Shown here piece by piece: positions 17,175-25,871 of a stretch of DNA of 35,967 bases. The stretch spans positions 1-35,967 of the forward strand of contig NZ_JH417656.1 in the NCBI RefSeq assembly GCF_000239295.1, read 5' to 3'. The position numbers and the translations under genes were made by a program. Numbering within the stretch: the stretch's first letter is position 1; each line of letters begins with the position of its first letter. This DNA comes from Flavonifractor plautii ATCC 29863. GTDB lineage: Bacteria > Bacillota > Clostridia > Oscillospirales > Oscillospiraceae. The notes under the pieces are model-generated. The model saw only the letters and a list, made by a program, of their open reading frames with translations. It was not told the DNA's origin and made no database searches.

Positions 17175-17885
17175 TTGGGCTCCATATCCGACTTTCTCAA
17201 CAACATGGACTGGTGGGGCCTGCTCACCCTCCTTATCAGCGCCGCGGCAGCTCTGCTGTGCATCACCCTGCACGAGCTGTCCCACGGCTTTGTGGCTTGG
17301 CGACTGGGAGATCCCACGGCCAAAAATGCCGGGCGGCTGACCCTCAATCCCATCCGGCATCTGGATGTGGTGGGTCTGCTGATGATGCTTGTGGCCAAGG
17401 TGGGCTGGGCCAAGCCGGTGCCGGTGGATATGCGCTATTTTAAGCACCCCAGGCAGGGAATGGCGCTTACCGCCCTAGCCGGACCGGCGGCCAACTTCCT
17501 CACCGCCCTGGCGGCGGTGGGAGTCAGCTCCGCCGTGTTCCATCTGGCCCCTCTGGGCCCGGCGGCGGTGTTCGTGCTGTGCTTCCTGTCCAACATGGCC
17601 CTGTTGGGGGTGGGGATGGGGCTGTTCAACCTGATCCCCCTGTCGCCCCTGGACGGCTCCAAAATCCTGTTCGCCCTGCTGCCCGACCGAATCTACTACA
17701 CCATCTTGCGCTATGAGAAGTATGTGATGGGAGTGGTGATCCTCCTGGTGCTGGTGGGGGTGTTCGACAAGCCCCTGTCCTTCCTGATGGTCCATGTCCT
17801 ACGGGGCTTTTGCACCCTCACCGGAATGCCTCTGGGCGGGTTGCTGCTGTTCCAGGACGCGTCTGCTATTTTAAATCTGTTTTGA
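17175..17885 (+). CDS. M50 family site-2 protease, multi-pass membrane protein
   Basis: A 236-residue membrane metalloprotease with HELSH in the first hydrophobic region (about residue 33) and NLIPLSPLDGSKIL as the third zinc-ligand motif. Several further membrane segments are evident. It belongs to the YwhC-like short site-2 proteases that commonly precede scpA in Clostridia. The start is TTG 17175 with AGGGGGG at 17161-17167, 7 bases upstream. Substrates are unknown. Its stop codon overlaps the ribosome binding site of scpA. Confidence 0.9.
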   Translation: MGSISDFLNNMDWWGLLTLLISAAAALLCITLHELSHGFVAWRLGDPTAKNAGRLTLNPIRHLDVVGLLMMLVAKVGWAKPVPVDMRYFKHPRQGMALTALAGPAANFLTALAAVGVSSAVFHLAPLGPAAVFVLCFLSNMALLGVGMGLFNLIPLSPLDGSKILFALLPDRIYYTILRYEKYVMGVVILLVLVGVFDKPLSFLMVHVLRGFCTLTGMPLGGLLLFQDASAILNLF

Positions 17886-17896
17886 GGTGAGGCGCC

Positions 17897-18706
17897 ATCG
17901 AAACGCCGATTTTTCATCTGGAAAAGGTGGTCAAGGCCCGGGATGAGGCTATGGAGGACTTCAACGGCCCACTGGATCTGATCCTCCACCTGCTGAGCAA
18001 GAACAGGATGGAGATCAAGGACATCCAGATCTCCCTGATCCTAGACCAGTATCTGGAGTGGATGGATCAGCGCAAGCGGCTGGATCTGGAGGTGGCGAGC
18101 GAGTTTGTCACCATGGCGGCCCACCTGGTGTTCATCAAGACGCGGATGCTGCTCTCCATCCACGACGAGGAGGCCATCTCCGAGATGGAACAGCTCATTG
18201 CCTCTCTGGAGGAGCACCAGCGCCACGAAAACTTTGCCAAGATCAAGGCCATCGTGCCAGAGCTGTCCGACCGCTACGCCATCGGCCGGGACTATATTCC
18301 CAAGGTGCCCGAGGCCCTGCCGGTTAATAGGACCTACCGCTACGTCCACAAGCCGGAGGATCTGCTGCGTGCCATGACGGCGGTGCTGGCCCGGGTGGAC
18401 CACCGCCTCCCGCCACCCATGGCGGCCTTCGAGGGCATTGTGGGCCGGGAGCCCTACCCGGTGGCGGACAAGGCCGGCGAAATTCTGGAACGGCTCAGCC
18501 GCTTCGGTGTGACCCGGTTCCGGGCTCTGTTCAAGGGCAACCGGAGCCGCTCGGAGGTGGTGGCCACCTTTATCGCAGTACTGGAGCTGTGCAAGGCACG
18601 CCGCCTGCGGCTGGCAGGCACGGAGAGCGACTGCACCGTGACCTGTACCGAGGAGGGCGGGGGAGAGCTGGAGCTGACCACCGATGGGGAGAAAACGGCA
18701 GATTGA
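17897..18706 (+). CDS. scpA: Segregation and condensation protein A, apparent AUC start
   Basis: ScpA is the kleisin that bridges the SMC dimer; the typical N-terminal block is DFNGPLDLILHLLSKNRMEIKDIQI and a winged-helix C-terminus follows. The start is the puzzle. A strong GAGGTGAGG (17884-17892) sits just upstream of ATC 17897, and translation from there gives (I)ETPIFHLEKVVKARDEAMEDF, which looks like the METPIFHLE-type N-terminus I recall for relatives. An in-frame TGA at 17888 excludes anything further upstream. The first ordinary start, GTG 17927, has no useful ribosome binding site. From ATC the protein is 269 residues, from GTG 259. A base error (ATG read as ATC) would explain it equally well. 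Confidence 0.9.
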   Translation: METPIFHLEKVVKARDEAMEDFNGPLDLILHLLSKNRMEIKDIQISLILDQYLEWMDQRKRLDLEVASEFVTMAAHLVFIKTRMLLSIHDEEAISEMEQLIASLEEHQRHENFAKIKAIVPELSDRYAIGRDYIPKVPEALPVNRTYRYVHKPEDLLRAMTAVLARVDHRLPPPMAAFEGIVGREPYPVADKAGEILERLSRFGVTRFRALFKGNRSRSEVVATFIAVLELCKARRLRLAGTESDCTVTCTEEGGGELELTTDGEKTAD

Positions 18707-18715
18707 GGGTATACT

Positions 18716-19375
18716 ATGGAATTGAAGGAAATTGAATCCGCCATTGAAGGGGTCCTCTTTGCTGCCGGGGAGCCGGTGGGGGTGGAGCGCCTGTGTTTGG
18801 CGCTGGACATCGACCGGATCACGGCGGACTCCGTGTGCCAACGCCTGGCCGATGCCTACCGCTATGAGCGGCGTGGCATCCGCCTGGTGCGGCTGGACAA
18901 CAGCTATCAGCTCTGCTCTGCGCCGGAGTTTGCCGACTGCATCCGCCGGGCGTTTGAGAGTCGGCGGCCCGCCCGCCTGAGCCAGCCCGCCCTGGAGGTG
19001 CTGGCCATCATCGCCTACTACCAGCCTGCCACACGGGCCTATGTGGACCAGATCCGCGGCGTGGACAGCTCCTACACCGTCAGCCTGCTTCTGGAGCGTG
19101 ACTTGATCGAGGAGTGCGGCCGCTTGGCCGTGCCGGGCCGCCCCATCCAGTACCGCACCACCCAGACCTTCCTGCGCTCCTTCGGACTATCCAATCTGGA
19201 TGAGCTGCCCGAGCTGCCCAACACCACCCCGGAGGACGGACAGCTTACCCTGGAGATGCAGGCGGCGGTGGAGCGGCTTCAGGCCGCCCAGGCCGCGGAG
19301 GGGACAGAGGAGGTCACCGAGGAGGAGCTGCTTCAGGCGGCCCGGGAGATGGCACAGGCCGAGGAGGAGGCGTAG
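18716..19375 (+). CDS. scpB: Segregation and condensation protein B
   Basis: A 219-residue ScpB with two winged-helix domains, the partner of ScpA in the SMC condensin-like complex. Recognisable blocks are EIESAIEGVLFAAGEPV at the N-terminus and LSQPALEVLAIIAYYQPATRAYVDQIRGVDSSYTV in the second domain. The C-terminal 40 or so residues are Glu/Ala-rich and probably disordered. It follows scpA by nine bases. Confidence 0.97.
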   Translation: MELKEIESAIEGVLFAAGEPVGVERLCLALDIDRITADSVCQRLADAYRYERRGIRLVRLDNSYQLCSAPEFADCIRRAFESRRPARLSQPALEVLAIIAYYQPATRAYVDQIRGVDSSYTVSLLLERDLIEECGRLAVPGRPIQYRTTQTFLRSFGLSNLDELPELPNTTPEDGQLTLEMQAAVERLQAAQAAEGTEEVTEEELLQAAREMAQAEEEA

Positions 19376-19381
19376 GGCTGG

Positions 19382-20017
19382 ATGAAAGCAATCCTGATCC
19401 TGGGCGCGGTGCTTCTGGCGCTGGGGGCGCTCCTCCGCCTGGTGCGACTGGGCGCGCTGGCGGAGTACTCCGCCGCCGGACTGCGGCTCAAGCTAAAGGT
19501 AGGACCGCTGCGCCTGATGCTCTATCCCAGAAAGCCGAAGCAGCCCCGCCGAAAGGCTGGGAAATCGTCCCGAAGGGAGAAAAAACGGGAGGAACGCCCG
19601 CAGCCGGAGCTGGGCGGCGGGCCGCTGGCGCTGGTGAAGCGGTTTCTTCCGCTGATCGCCGAGGCGGCGGGGCGCTTCCGGCGCAAGCTGCGCATCGATG
19701 TGTTCCAGCTTGAAGTTACCGCGGCGGCGCCGGACCCCGCTGCCGCCGCCCTGTGCTTCGGCGGGGCGAACGCATTTATCGGTATGATCTGGCCGCTGGT
19801 GGAGCAGAATTTTAACGTGAAGGAGCGGAGGCTGCGCACCCGGGTGGACTTTGACGCGGAGCGGCCCTCCGTCTATCTCTACGCGGCGGCTACCCTGACC
19901 GCCGGCCAGGCGCTGGCTCTGGGCCTGCGCCTGACCACACGGTTTCTGGCAGAGTTCTCCAAGTATCGCGCCGAGGCCGGGAGCCCGGCGACAAGCAAGC
20001 AGAAAGAGGCGGTTTAA
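19382..20017 (+). CDS. DUF2953 (YtfI-like) membrane-anchored protein
   Basis: A 211-residue protein with an N-terminal membrane segment (about residues 3-20), a very basic stretch at 51-72 rich in Lys and Arg, and a C-terminal DUF2953-like region with NAFIGMIWPLVEQNF. In B. subtilis the related YtfI neighbours YtfJ, and the same pairing occurs here. No biochemical function is known; the pairing suggests a sporulation link. Confidence 0.75.
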   Translation: MKAILILGAVLLALGALLRLVRLGALAEYSAAGLRLKLKVGPLRLMLYPRKPKQPRRKAGKSSRREKKREERPQPELGGGPLALVKRFLPLIAEAAGRFRRKLRIDVFQLEVTAAAPDPAAAALCFGGANAFIGMIWPLVEQNFNVKERRLRTRVDFDAERPSVYLYAAATLTAGQALALGLRLTTRFLAEFSKYRAEAGSPATSKQKEAV

Positions 20018-20020
20018 CGT

Positions 20021-20425
20021 ATGGAAAAGCAACATCCCATCGGTGATCTGATGACCACCACTATGCAGAAGCTCCGGGAGATCGCGGACGTCAACACCAT
20101 TGTGGGCAAGCCCATTTTGGCCGGTGAGATCACCATCATTCCCATCTCCAAGCTGACGGTGGGCTTCGCCTCCGGCGGCAGCGACTTTACCTCCAAGAAC
20201 CAGAAGCCGGAGGACGACAACTCCTTCGGCGGCGGCAGCGGCGCGGGAATGAACCTGTCCCCGGTGGCCTTCCTGATTGTCAAGGGGGACTCGGTGCGCC
20301 TGATGCCCGTAGCGCCTCCGCCCGGCACCGCCGTGGACCGGGTGGTAGAGATGGTGCCCGATGTGATTGACAAGGTCACCGGCTTTATCGAGAAGCAGCA
20401 GGACAAGGATAAATCCCAGGGCTGA
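20021..20425 (+). CDS. ytfJ: Sporulation protein YtfJ (GerW family)
   Basis: A 134-residue GerW-family protein. The N-terminus HPIGDLMTTTMQKLREIADVNTIVGKPI and the glycine-rich GFASGGSDF ... GGGSGAG core followed by SPVAFLIV are characteristic. In B. subtilis GerW is needed for normal germination and is made in the forespore. It starts four bases after the DUF2953 gene and precedes a carboxypeptidase that in sporulating Firmicutes often acts on spore cortex. Confidence 0.93.
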   Translation: MEKQHPIGDLMTTTMQKLREIADVNTIVGKPILAGEITIIPISKLTVGFASGGSDFTSKNQKPEDDNSFGGGSGAGMNLSPVAFLIVKGDSVRLMPVAPPPGTAVDRVVEMVPDVIDKVTGFIEKQQDKDKSQG

Positions 20426-20465
20426 CACGCATACTAGCAGCATCTATCCCCTGAGGTGATGCTGT

Positions 20466-21617
20466 TTGAAACGGTTTGCCGCCGTCCTTTTGACACTGGC
20501 TGTTCTGCTCTGTCCCTCCGTCCGGGCCGCCGGGCCCGGCATCTCGGCTGCCTCCGCCATCCTGATCGATGGGGAAAGCGGCCGGGTCCTTTATGCCCAG
20601 AACGCGGAGGAGGAGCGCCCCATTGCCAGCATTACCAAGCTGATGACCGCGCTGGTGGCGGTGGAATCTCACCCTGATCTGTCCGAGGTAGTCACCATCC
20701 GGCCCGAGTGGACCGGAGTGGAGGGCTCCTCCATGTATCTGAAGGCGGGGGAGGAGCTGACGCTGGAGGCGCTGCTCTACGGGCTGCTGCTCGCCTCGGG
20801 CAATGACGCGGCGGTGGCCATTGCGGGCTTCTGCGCCGGGGACGTGGATACTTTTGTGGCCTGGATGAATGACAAGGCCGCCGAGCTGGGCATGGAGCAC
20901 ACCCACTTTGAAAACCCAAACGGGCTCAATGACGAGGGGCACTACTCCACCGCCGCCGACATGGCTGCCCTGGCCCGGGTGGTGATGGAGCACGAAGCGC
21001 TGGCAAAGATCGTGGGTACCCGTTCCATCACGGTGGCAGGGCGCACCCTCACCAATCACAACAAGCTGCTCTGGCGGTATGAGGGCTGCACTGGCCTCAA
21101 GACCGGCTACACGGACAGGGCGGGGCGGACGTTGGTTTCCTGTGCGGAGCGGGATGGGCAGCGCCTGATTGCCGTCACGCTGAATGATCCCAACGACTGG
21201 GCAGACCACGCCGCCCTGTTTGACTATGGCTTTGCCCACTACCGCAGTGCCATGCTGGCCCTGGCGAACCGGACCTTCCGCATGCTCCCGGTGACGGGCA
21301 GCCTCAACCGCTTTGTGCCGGTCTATACGGCCGCCGATGTGTACTATCCGCTGACGGAAGGAGAGCTGGTCAAGGCCCGTGTGGAGCTGCCGGAGCGGGT
21401 GGAGGCCCCTATCCAGGGCGGAACCATTGCCGGCCGGCTGCTCTTTACGCTGGACGGCGCGGTAATCGGCGAGACCTATCTGCTCTATGCCGGCGATGTG
21501 GCGGACGACCGGGCCGGCCGCGGCCTGTTCGGCCGGGTGCTGGACTGGTTCCGGGCGGGGGAGGCCGACACGCTGGCGACGGTCTGCTGCCGCTGGATCT
21601 CTGATTCGAATTTGTAA
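20466..21617 (+). CDS. D-alanyl-D-alanine carboxypeptidase (DacB/DacF type)
   Basis: A 383-residue low-molecular-weight penicillin-binding protein (S11). It has a signal peptide ending near VRA (residues 19-21), the SxxK motif SITK with nucleophile S55 and K58, SGN in LLLASGNDAAVA and KTG in LKTGYTD. A C-terminal beta domain follows (about 275-350). The start is TTG 20466, with GAGGTGAT about 7 bases upstream. The enzyme trims stem-peptide D-alanine outside the membrane. The scpAB and ytfJ neighbours suggest a spore-cortex role as for DacB/DacF, but a vegetative role is possible. Confidence 0.92.
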   Translation: MKRFAAVLLTLAVLLCPSVRAAGPGISAASAILIDGESGRVLYAQNAEEERPIASITKLMTALVAVESHPDLSEVVTIRPEWTGVEGSSMYLKAGEELTLEALLYGLLLASGNDAAVAIAGFCAGDVDTFVAWMNDKAAELGMEHTHFENPNGLNDEGHYSTAADMAALARVVMEHEALAKIVGTRSITVAGRTLTNHNKLLWRYEGCTGLKTGYTDRAGRTLVSCAERDGQRLIAVTLNDPNDWADHAALFDYGFAHYRSAMLALANRTFRMLPVTGSLNRFVPVYTAADVYYPLTEGELVKARVELPERVEAPIQGGTIAGRLLFTLDGAVIGETYLLYAGDVADDRAGRGLFGRVLDWFRAGEADTLATVCCRWISDSNL

Positions 21618-21633
21618 AAAGGGGGGAGCGGCC

Positions 21634-22326
21634 ATGGAAGAGCGGCTGCAGAAAATCCTTTCGGCCCACGGCGTGTCCTCCCGGCGGGCGGCGGAGGGCT
21701 ATCTCTCCGCCGGGCGGGTGACGGTAAACGGATGTACCGCGCGGGTGGGGGACAAGGCCGACCCGGAGCGGGACGACATCCGAGTGGACGGGCGGCCTCT
21801 GCGGCGGCCCGCCCGCCGTACTTATCTGATGCTCAACAAGCCCAGGGGCTACGTAACCACCCTCTCTGATGAAAAGGGGCGGCGCACCGTGGCGGGGCTG
21901 GTGGCCGGATGCGGCGCCCGGGTGTGGCCGGTTGGGCGGCTGGATCTGGACTCCGAGGGGCTGCTCCTCCTCACCGACGACGGGGCGCTGACCCACGCCC
22001 TTCTCCACCCCAGCCACGAGGTGGAGAAGGAATACCGGGTGTGGGTGGAGGGCGACGTGGACACCGCCCTCCCGGTGCTGCGGGGCCCTATGGAGCTGGA
22101 TGGGTACGCCCTCCGTCCGGCCCAGGTCACTCCGGTGGGGGAGGGGGTGCTCTCCGTGGTCATCCATGAGGGGCGCAACCGGCAGGTGCGCCGGATGTGC
22201 GCCGCAGCGGGCCTGCGGGTGCGCCGCCTCCAGCGGGTGCGGGAGGGGGAGCTCTGCCTGGGCGCGCTGCCTGTGGGAGCATGGCGGCGCCTGACAGGTG
22301 AGGAGCTTTGTCTCCTGCGAAAATGA
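21634..22326 (+). CDS. rluB: Ribosomal large subunit pseudouridine synthase RluB (RsuA family)
   Basis: A 230-residue RsuA/RluB-family pseudouridine synthase. The N-terminal S4 RNA-binding domain (ERLQKILSAHGVSSRRAAEGYL) is followed by the catalytic domain with GRLDLDSEGLLLLTDDG, whose first Asp is the nucleophile. IHEGRNRQVRRM is also typical. ATG 21634 follows a GGGGGGAG site. In B. subtilis the rluB (ypuL) gene is also downstream of scpAB and dacB. The exact 23S position modified cannot be read from sequence alone. Confidence 0.93.
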   Translation: MEERLQKILSAHGVSSRRAAEGYLSAGRVTVNGCTARVGDKADPERDDIRVDGRPLRRPARRTYLMLNKPRGYVTTLSDEKGRRTVAGLVAGCGARVWPVGRLDLDSEGLLLLTDDGALTHALLHPSHEVEKEYRVWVEGDVDTALPVLRGPMELDGYALRPAQVTPVGEGVLSVVIHEGRNRQVRRMCAAAGLRVRRLQRVREGELCLGALPVGAWRRLTGEELCLLRK

Positions 22327-22348
22327 TCTCTTTTTTGCAAGGAGATCA
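22324..22348. repeat. Inverted repeat overlapping the rluB stop codon
   Basis: TGATCTC (22324-22330) and GAGATCA (22342-22348) are perfect inverted arms around 11 bases. No T-run follows the 3' arm on the + strand. It ends 21 bases before the -35 box of the following regulator gene, so an operator is possible, but nothing more supports that. Confidence 0.35.
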
Positions 22349-22369
22349 GGAAAACTTGCAGAAAAGGGA

Positions 22370-22398
22370 TTGCTTTTCCGGTCAATTCTCGGTATGAT
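22370..22398 (+). promoter_or_regulatory. Promoter of the RpiR-type regulator operon
   Basis: TTGCTT (22370-22375), a 17-base spacer and TATGAT (22393-22398), in an AT-rich gap. It would transcribe the regulator and probably the overlapping genes up to ispH-rpsA. Confidence 0.7.
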
Positions 22399-22469
22399 AG
22401 GGACGAATCAAAACACAGCGTGGTATCATTCCCGCCACGGGCGGGCAGAAATGCGAGGGATCGTCCACA

Positions 22470-23339
22470 ATGTCCAAAGATATCCTTTCGGTCATTCAGA
22501 CCAATATGAGTACCTTTTCCAAGGGACAGAAGCTGATTGCCGGCTTTATCCTGGAATCCTATGACAAGGCCGCTTTCATGACTGCCAGCCGCCTGGGCAA
22601 GACGGTCAACGTCAGTGAGTCTACCGTGGTGCGCTTTGCCGCCGAACTGGGGTATGACGGTTATCCCGCTATGCAGAAGGCCCTGCAGGAGATGATCCGC
22701 AGCAAGCTCACCTCCATCCAGCGCATTGAGGTCTCCAACGACCGTATCGGCAATCAGGACATCCTGTCCATGGTCATGCAGTCGGATATGGATAAGATCC
22801 ATATGACTCTGGAGGAGACCAACCGGGAGGACTTCGACCGGGCGGTAAGCGCCATTGTGGACGCCCGCCACATCTATATTCTGGGCGTGCGCTCCGCGGC
22901 GGCCCTGGCCAGCTTTCTGGGCTTCTACTTCAACCTGATTTTTGACAATGTCACCGTGGTACACGCCACCTCCACCAGTGAGGTATTCGAGCAGCTCTTG
23001 CGCATCGGTCCCAACGATGTCATTGTGGGCGTCAGCTTCCCGCGGTATTCCCGCCGGACGGTGAAGGCCATGCAGTTTGCCCACGACCGGGGGGCCGCCA
23101 CCATCGCCCTCACCGACAGCGAAACCTCCCCCTTGGCTCCCATCTCCACCCTGACTCTGCTGGCCAAGAGCGATATGGCGTCCTTCGTGGACTCCCTGGT
23201 GGCTCCGCTGTCGCTGATCAACGCGCTGATTGTGGCCATCGGCCGCAAGAAAAACGACGACCTCTCCCAGACCTTTGAGACACTGGAGCAGATCTGGGAT
23301 GAATACGAGGTCTATGAGAAAGTGGAAGAGATCACTTGA
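22470..23339 (+). CDS. MurR/RpiR family transcriptional regulator
   Basis: A 289-residue regulator with an N-terminal RpiR-type helix-turn-helix (about 1-77; TASRLGKTVNVSESTVVRFAAELGYDGYP) and a C-terminal SIS sugar-phosphate-binding domain (about 125-260; HIYILGVRSAAALASFLG). Family members sense phosphosugars and control sugar or amino-sugar use. No sugar genes are adjacent, so the target is unknown; control of its own operon, which contains cmk, plsC and ispH-rpsA, is conceivable. ATG 22470 has a modest GAGGG upstream. Its stop overlaps the next start (TTGA). Confidence 0.92.
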   Translation: MSKDILSVIQTNMSTFSKGQKLIAGFILESYDKAAFMTASRLGKTVNVSESTVVRFAAELGYDGYPAMQKALQEMIRSKLTSIQRIEVSNDRIGNQDILSMVMQSDMDKIHMTLEETNREDFDRAVSAIVDARHIYILGVRSAAALASFLGFYFNLIFDNVTVVHATSTSEVFEQLLRIGPNDVIVGVSFPRYSRRTVKAMQFAHDRGAATIALTDSETSPLAPISTLTLLAKSDMASFVDSLVAPLSLINALIVAIGRKKNDDLSQTFETLEQIWDEYEVYEKVEEIT

Positions 23340-24583
23340 AGCATGTAATTGTCATCGGCGGCGGTGCGGCCGGCTGTATGGCCGCCGTCGCCGCCGCCCA
23401 AAAGGGTGCAGCCGTCACCCTGCTGGAGCGCAATCCCAAGCTGGGGCGCAAGCTCTACATCACCGGAAAGGGCCGCTGCAACGTGACCAACGACTGTGCG
23501 GCGCCGGAGGTGCTGCAGAATGTCCCACGCAACAGCCGGTTCCTCACCAGCGCCGTCACCCGCTTTCCCCCGGAGGCGGTGAAGGCGTTTTTTGAGGGCC
23601 TGGGAGTGCCGCTGAAAACAGAGCGGGGGAACCGGGTCTTTCCCTGCTCCGACAAAGCCGCCGACATCATCGACGCCCTGCTGTTGGCCCTGCGTCGGTC
23701 CGGGGTGCACATTGTGCAGGACCGGGCCCGCGCCCTGCGACGGGAGGGTGAGATCCTCACCGGCGTGGAGGGGGAGCGCGGCTTTTACCCCGGCGGGGCG
23801 GTGGTCATCGCCACCGGCGGGGTTTCCTATCCGCTGACCGGCTCCACCGGTGACGGATATGCCCTGGCTGTGGCGCTGGGCCACACCATTCTGCCGCCCA
23901 GAGGCAGCCTTGTGCCACTGGTGGCGGAGGGGGATGCCTGTGCAAAAATGCAGGGCCTGTCGCTGCGCAACGTGGCCATTCAGGTGCGCAACAGCAAAAA
24001 GAAGACCGTCTACGCCGGGCAGGGGGAGTTGCTGTTCACCCACTTTGGTCTGTCCGGGCCGCTGATTCTCAGCGCCAGCGCCCATATGCGGGACTTTGAC
24101 ACAGAGCACTACTACATCAATCTGGATTTGAAGCCCGCACTGGATGAGGAGAAGCTGGACCGCCGTCTGCTGCGGGACTTTGAGGAGAACGCCAACCGGG
24201 ACTTTCACAATGTTCTGGAGGGCCTGGTACCCCGCCTGATGGTGCCGGTGCTGGTGGAGCGTACCGGCATCCCGGCGGCGGAGAAGGTTCATTCGGTGAC
24301 GAAGGCCCAGCGCCGCCGTCTGCTGGAGGTCCTCAAGTGCCTGCGCATCGACATACAGGGGCCCCGCCCGGTGGAGGAGGCCATCGTCACATCAGGCGGG
24401 ATAAAGGTATCCGAGATCAATCCCACCACTTTAGAATCCAAGAAGGCCCCCGGCGTCTATTTTGCCGGGGAGGTGCTGGACGTGGATGCCTATACCGGCG
24501 GCTTCAATCTGCAAATTGCCTGGTCCACCGGCCACGCCGCTGGAGAGGCCGCCGCACAAGACATAGGAGGAATCAACCCATGA
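23336..24583 (+). CDS. NAD(P)/FAD-dependent oxidoreductase, HI0933/YhiN family
   Basis: A 415-residue flavoprotein with the N-terminal dinucleotide-binding motif IGGGAAGCMAA and the family blocks LLERNPKLGRKLYITGKGRCNVTN and YPLTGSTGDGY, and the C-terminal FAGEVLDVDAYTGGFNLQIAWSTG. The family (HI0933-like, also called BaiN-like) has no settled reaction. The start is TTG 23336, overlapping the regulator stop. It precedes cmk with an ATGA overlap, an order common in Clostridia. Confidence 0.93.
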   Translation: MKHVIVIGGGAAGCMAAVAAAQKGAAVTLLERNPKLGRKLYITGKGRCNVTNDCAAPEVLQNVPRNSRFLTSAVTRFPPEAVKAFFEGLGVPLKTERGNRVFPCSDKAADIIDALLLALRRSGVHIVQDRARALRREGEILTGVEGERGFYPGGAVVIATGGVSYPLTGSTGDGYALAVALGHTILPPRGSLVPLVAEGDACAKMQGLSLRNVAIQVRNSKKKTVYAGQGELLFTHFGLSGPLILSASAHMRDFDTEHYYINLDLKPALDEEKLDRRLLRDFEENANRDFHNVLEGLVPRLMVPVLVERTGIPAAEKVHSVTKAQRRRLLEVLKCLRIDIQGPRPVEEAIVTSGGIKVSEINPTTLESKKAPGVYFAGEVLDVDAYTGGFNLQIAWSTGHAAGEAAAQDIGGINP

Positions 24584-25260
24584 CAAAGCACAAGAGCATC
24601 GCCGTGGACGGCCCCTCCGGGGCGGGAAAGTCCACCCTGGCGAAGCTGCTGGCCCGCAGGCTGGGCTTTTTGTATGTGGATACCGGGGCCATCTATCGGA
24701 CCGTAGGTCTGCGGGCCTACCGGGCCGGAGTGGACCCGGAGGACGAGGCGGCGGTGACCGCTCTGCTGGACGGCCTGGACATCGAGCTGAAGTATGGCGC
24801 GGACGGCCTGCAGCATATGTATCTGGACGGCGAGGATGTGACCGATGCCATCCGCCAGCATGTGATCTCCCGGTATACCTCCGGCGTGTCGGCCATCCCG
24901 GCGGTGCGGGCCTTTCTCCTGGAGCGTCAGCGGGACATGGCCCGGGAGCACGATGTGATCATGGACGGCCGGGACATCGGCACGGTGGTCCTCCCCGGCG
25001 CGGATGTAAAGATTTTCCTCACCGCCTCGCCAGAGGACCGGGCCCGCCGCCGCTTTGACGAGCTGCGGAAGCGGGGGCAGGAGGCGGACTATGACACCGT
25101 GCTCCGGGATATCATTCTCCGGGATGAGCACGACACCCGGCGCTCCGCCGCGCCGCTGCGGCAGGCGAAGGACGCCCTGCTGGTGGATACCACCGGAAAT
25201 TCCCTGGACGAGAGCCTGGACGTCCTTCTGGAAACCATAAAGGAGCGTCTGAAGGCATGA
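24580..25260 (+). CDS. cmk: Cytidylate kinase
   Basis: A 226-residue (d)CMP kinase, which makes CDP for RNA, DNA and phospholipid synthesis. The P-loop is DGPSGAGKST (residues 10-19); YVDTGAIYRTVGLRA, MDGRDIGTVVLPGADVKIFLTAS and RRSAAPL follow as expected. ATG 24580 has AGGAGG at 24565-24570 and overlaps both the previous stop and, at its own end, the plsC start (ATGA). Confidence 0.97.
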   Translation: MTKHKSIAVDGPSGAGKSTLAKLLARRLGFLYVDTGAIYRTVGLRAYRAGVDPEDEAAVTALLDGLDIELKYGADGLQHMYLDGEDVTDAIRQHVISRYTSGVSAIPAVRAFLLERQRDMAREHDVIMDGRDIGTVVLPGADVKIFLTASPEDRARRRFDELRKRGQEADYDTVLRDIILRDEHDTRRSAAPLRQAKDALLVDTTGNSLDESLDVLLETIKERLKA

Positions 25261-25871
25261 AGAAGCGAAAGAAAAATGTCATTTACTGCATTGCCTATAT
25301 GGTACTCTGGGTCGTGTTCCGTATCGTGATGCCCACACGGTGCATCAATAAACAGAACAGGCCCGAAGGGGGCGCGCTGCTGTGCGCCAACCACACCCGC
25401 ACCAATGACCCACTGTTCATCGCCTATGCACTGGGGTGGCATTACCAGATCCACGTCATGGCCAAGGAGGAGATTATGCACTGGCCCTTCATCGGCTGGG
25501 TGCTGAAGCACGGCGGCATTTTCGGCGTCAAGCGGGGTAAGGCGGACGTGGCGGCTATCAAGACGGCGATGAAGTACCTGAAGGACGGTGAACTGCTGCT
25601 CATGTTCCCGGAGGGCACCCGCCACCAGGACGGCGAATTCGGCGATGCCAAGACCGGCGCGGCCATGCTGGCCCTGCGTACCGGCGTGCCCATCGTCCCC
25701 ATCTATCTTCCTGCGGAGAAAAAGTGGTTCCGCTGGAATCCCGTCGTGTTCGGCGAGGCATACTATCCTAAGGCCCCCGAGGGGCGTAAGCCCACGCCGG
25801 AGGACTACCACGCGGTGGCCGATGATCTGATGGAGCGCATTGAGGCTTTGAAGCCTCAGGCTGGCCGGTGA
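25257..25871 (+). CDS. plsC: 1-acylglycerol-3-phosphate acyltransferase
   Basis: A 204-residue acyltransferase that turns lysophosphatidate into phosphatidate at the membrane. The HX4D catalytic motif is NHTRTNDP, and the substrate motif is FPEGTRHQDGE. A basic, hydrophobic N-terminus (about residues 8-26) is the membrane anchor. It is coupled to cmk and to ispH by ATGA and GTGA overlaps. cmk-plsC-ispH/rpsA is a familiar clostridial order. Confidence 0.93.
   Translation: MKKRKKNVIYCIAYMVLWVVFRIVMPTRCINKQNRPEGGALLCANHTRTNDPLFIAYALGWHYQIHVMAKEEIMHWPFIGWVLKHGGIFGVKRGKADVAAIKTAMKYLKDGELLLMFPEGTRHQDGEFGDAKTGAAMLALRTGVPIVPIYLPAEKKWFRWNPVVFGEAYYPKAPEGRKPTPEDYHAVADDLMERIEALKPQAGR

Noticed and set aside
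17927-17929. GTG 17927 as the scpA start
   Set aside because: It lacks a properly spaced ribosome binding site and would discard the conserved-looking ETPIFHLEKV N-terminus placed right after a strong site.
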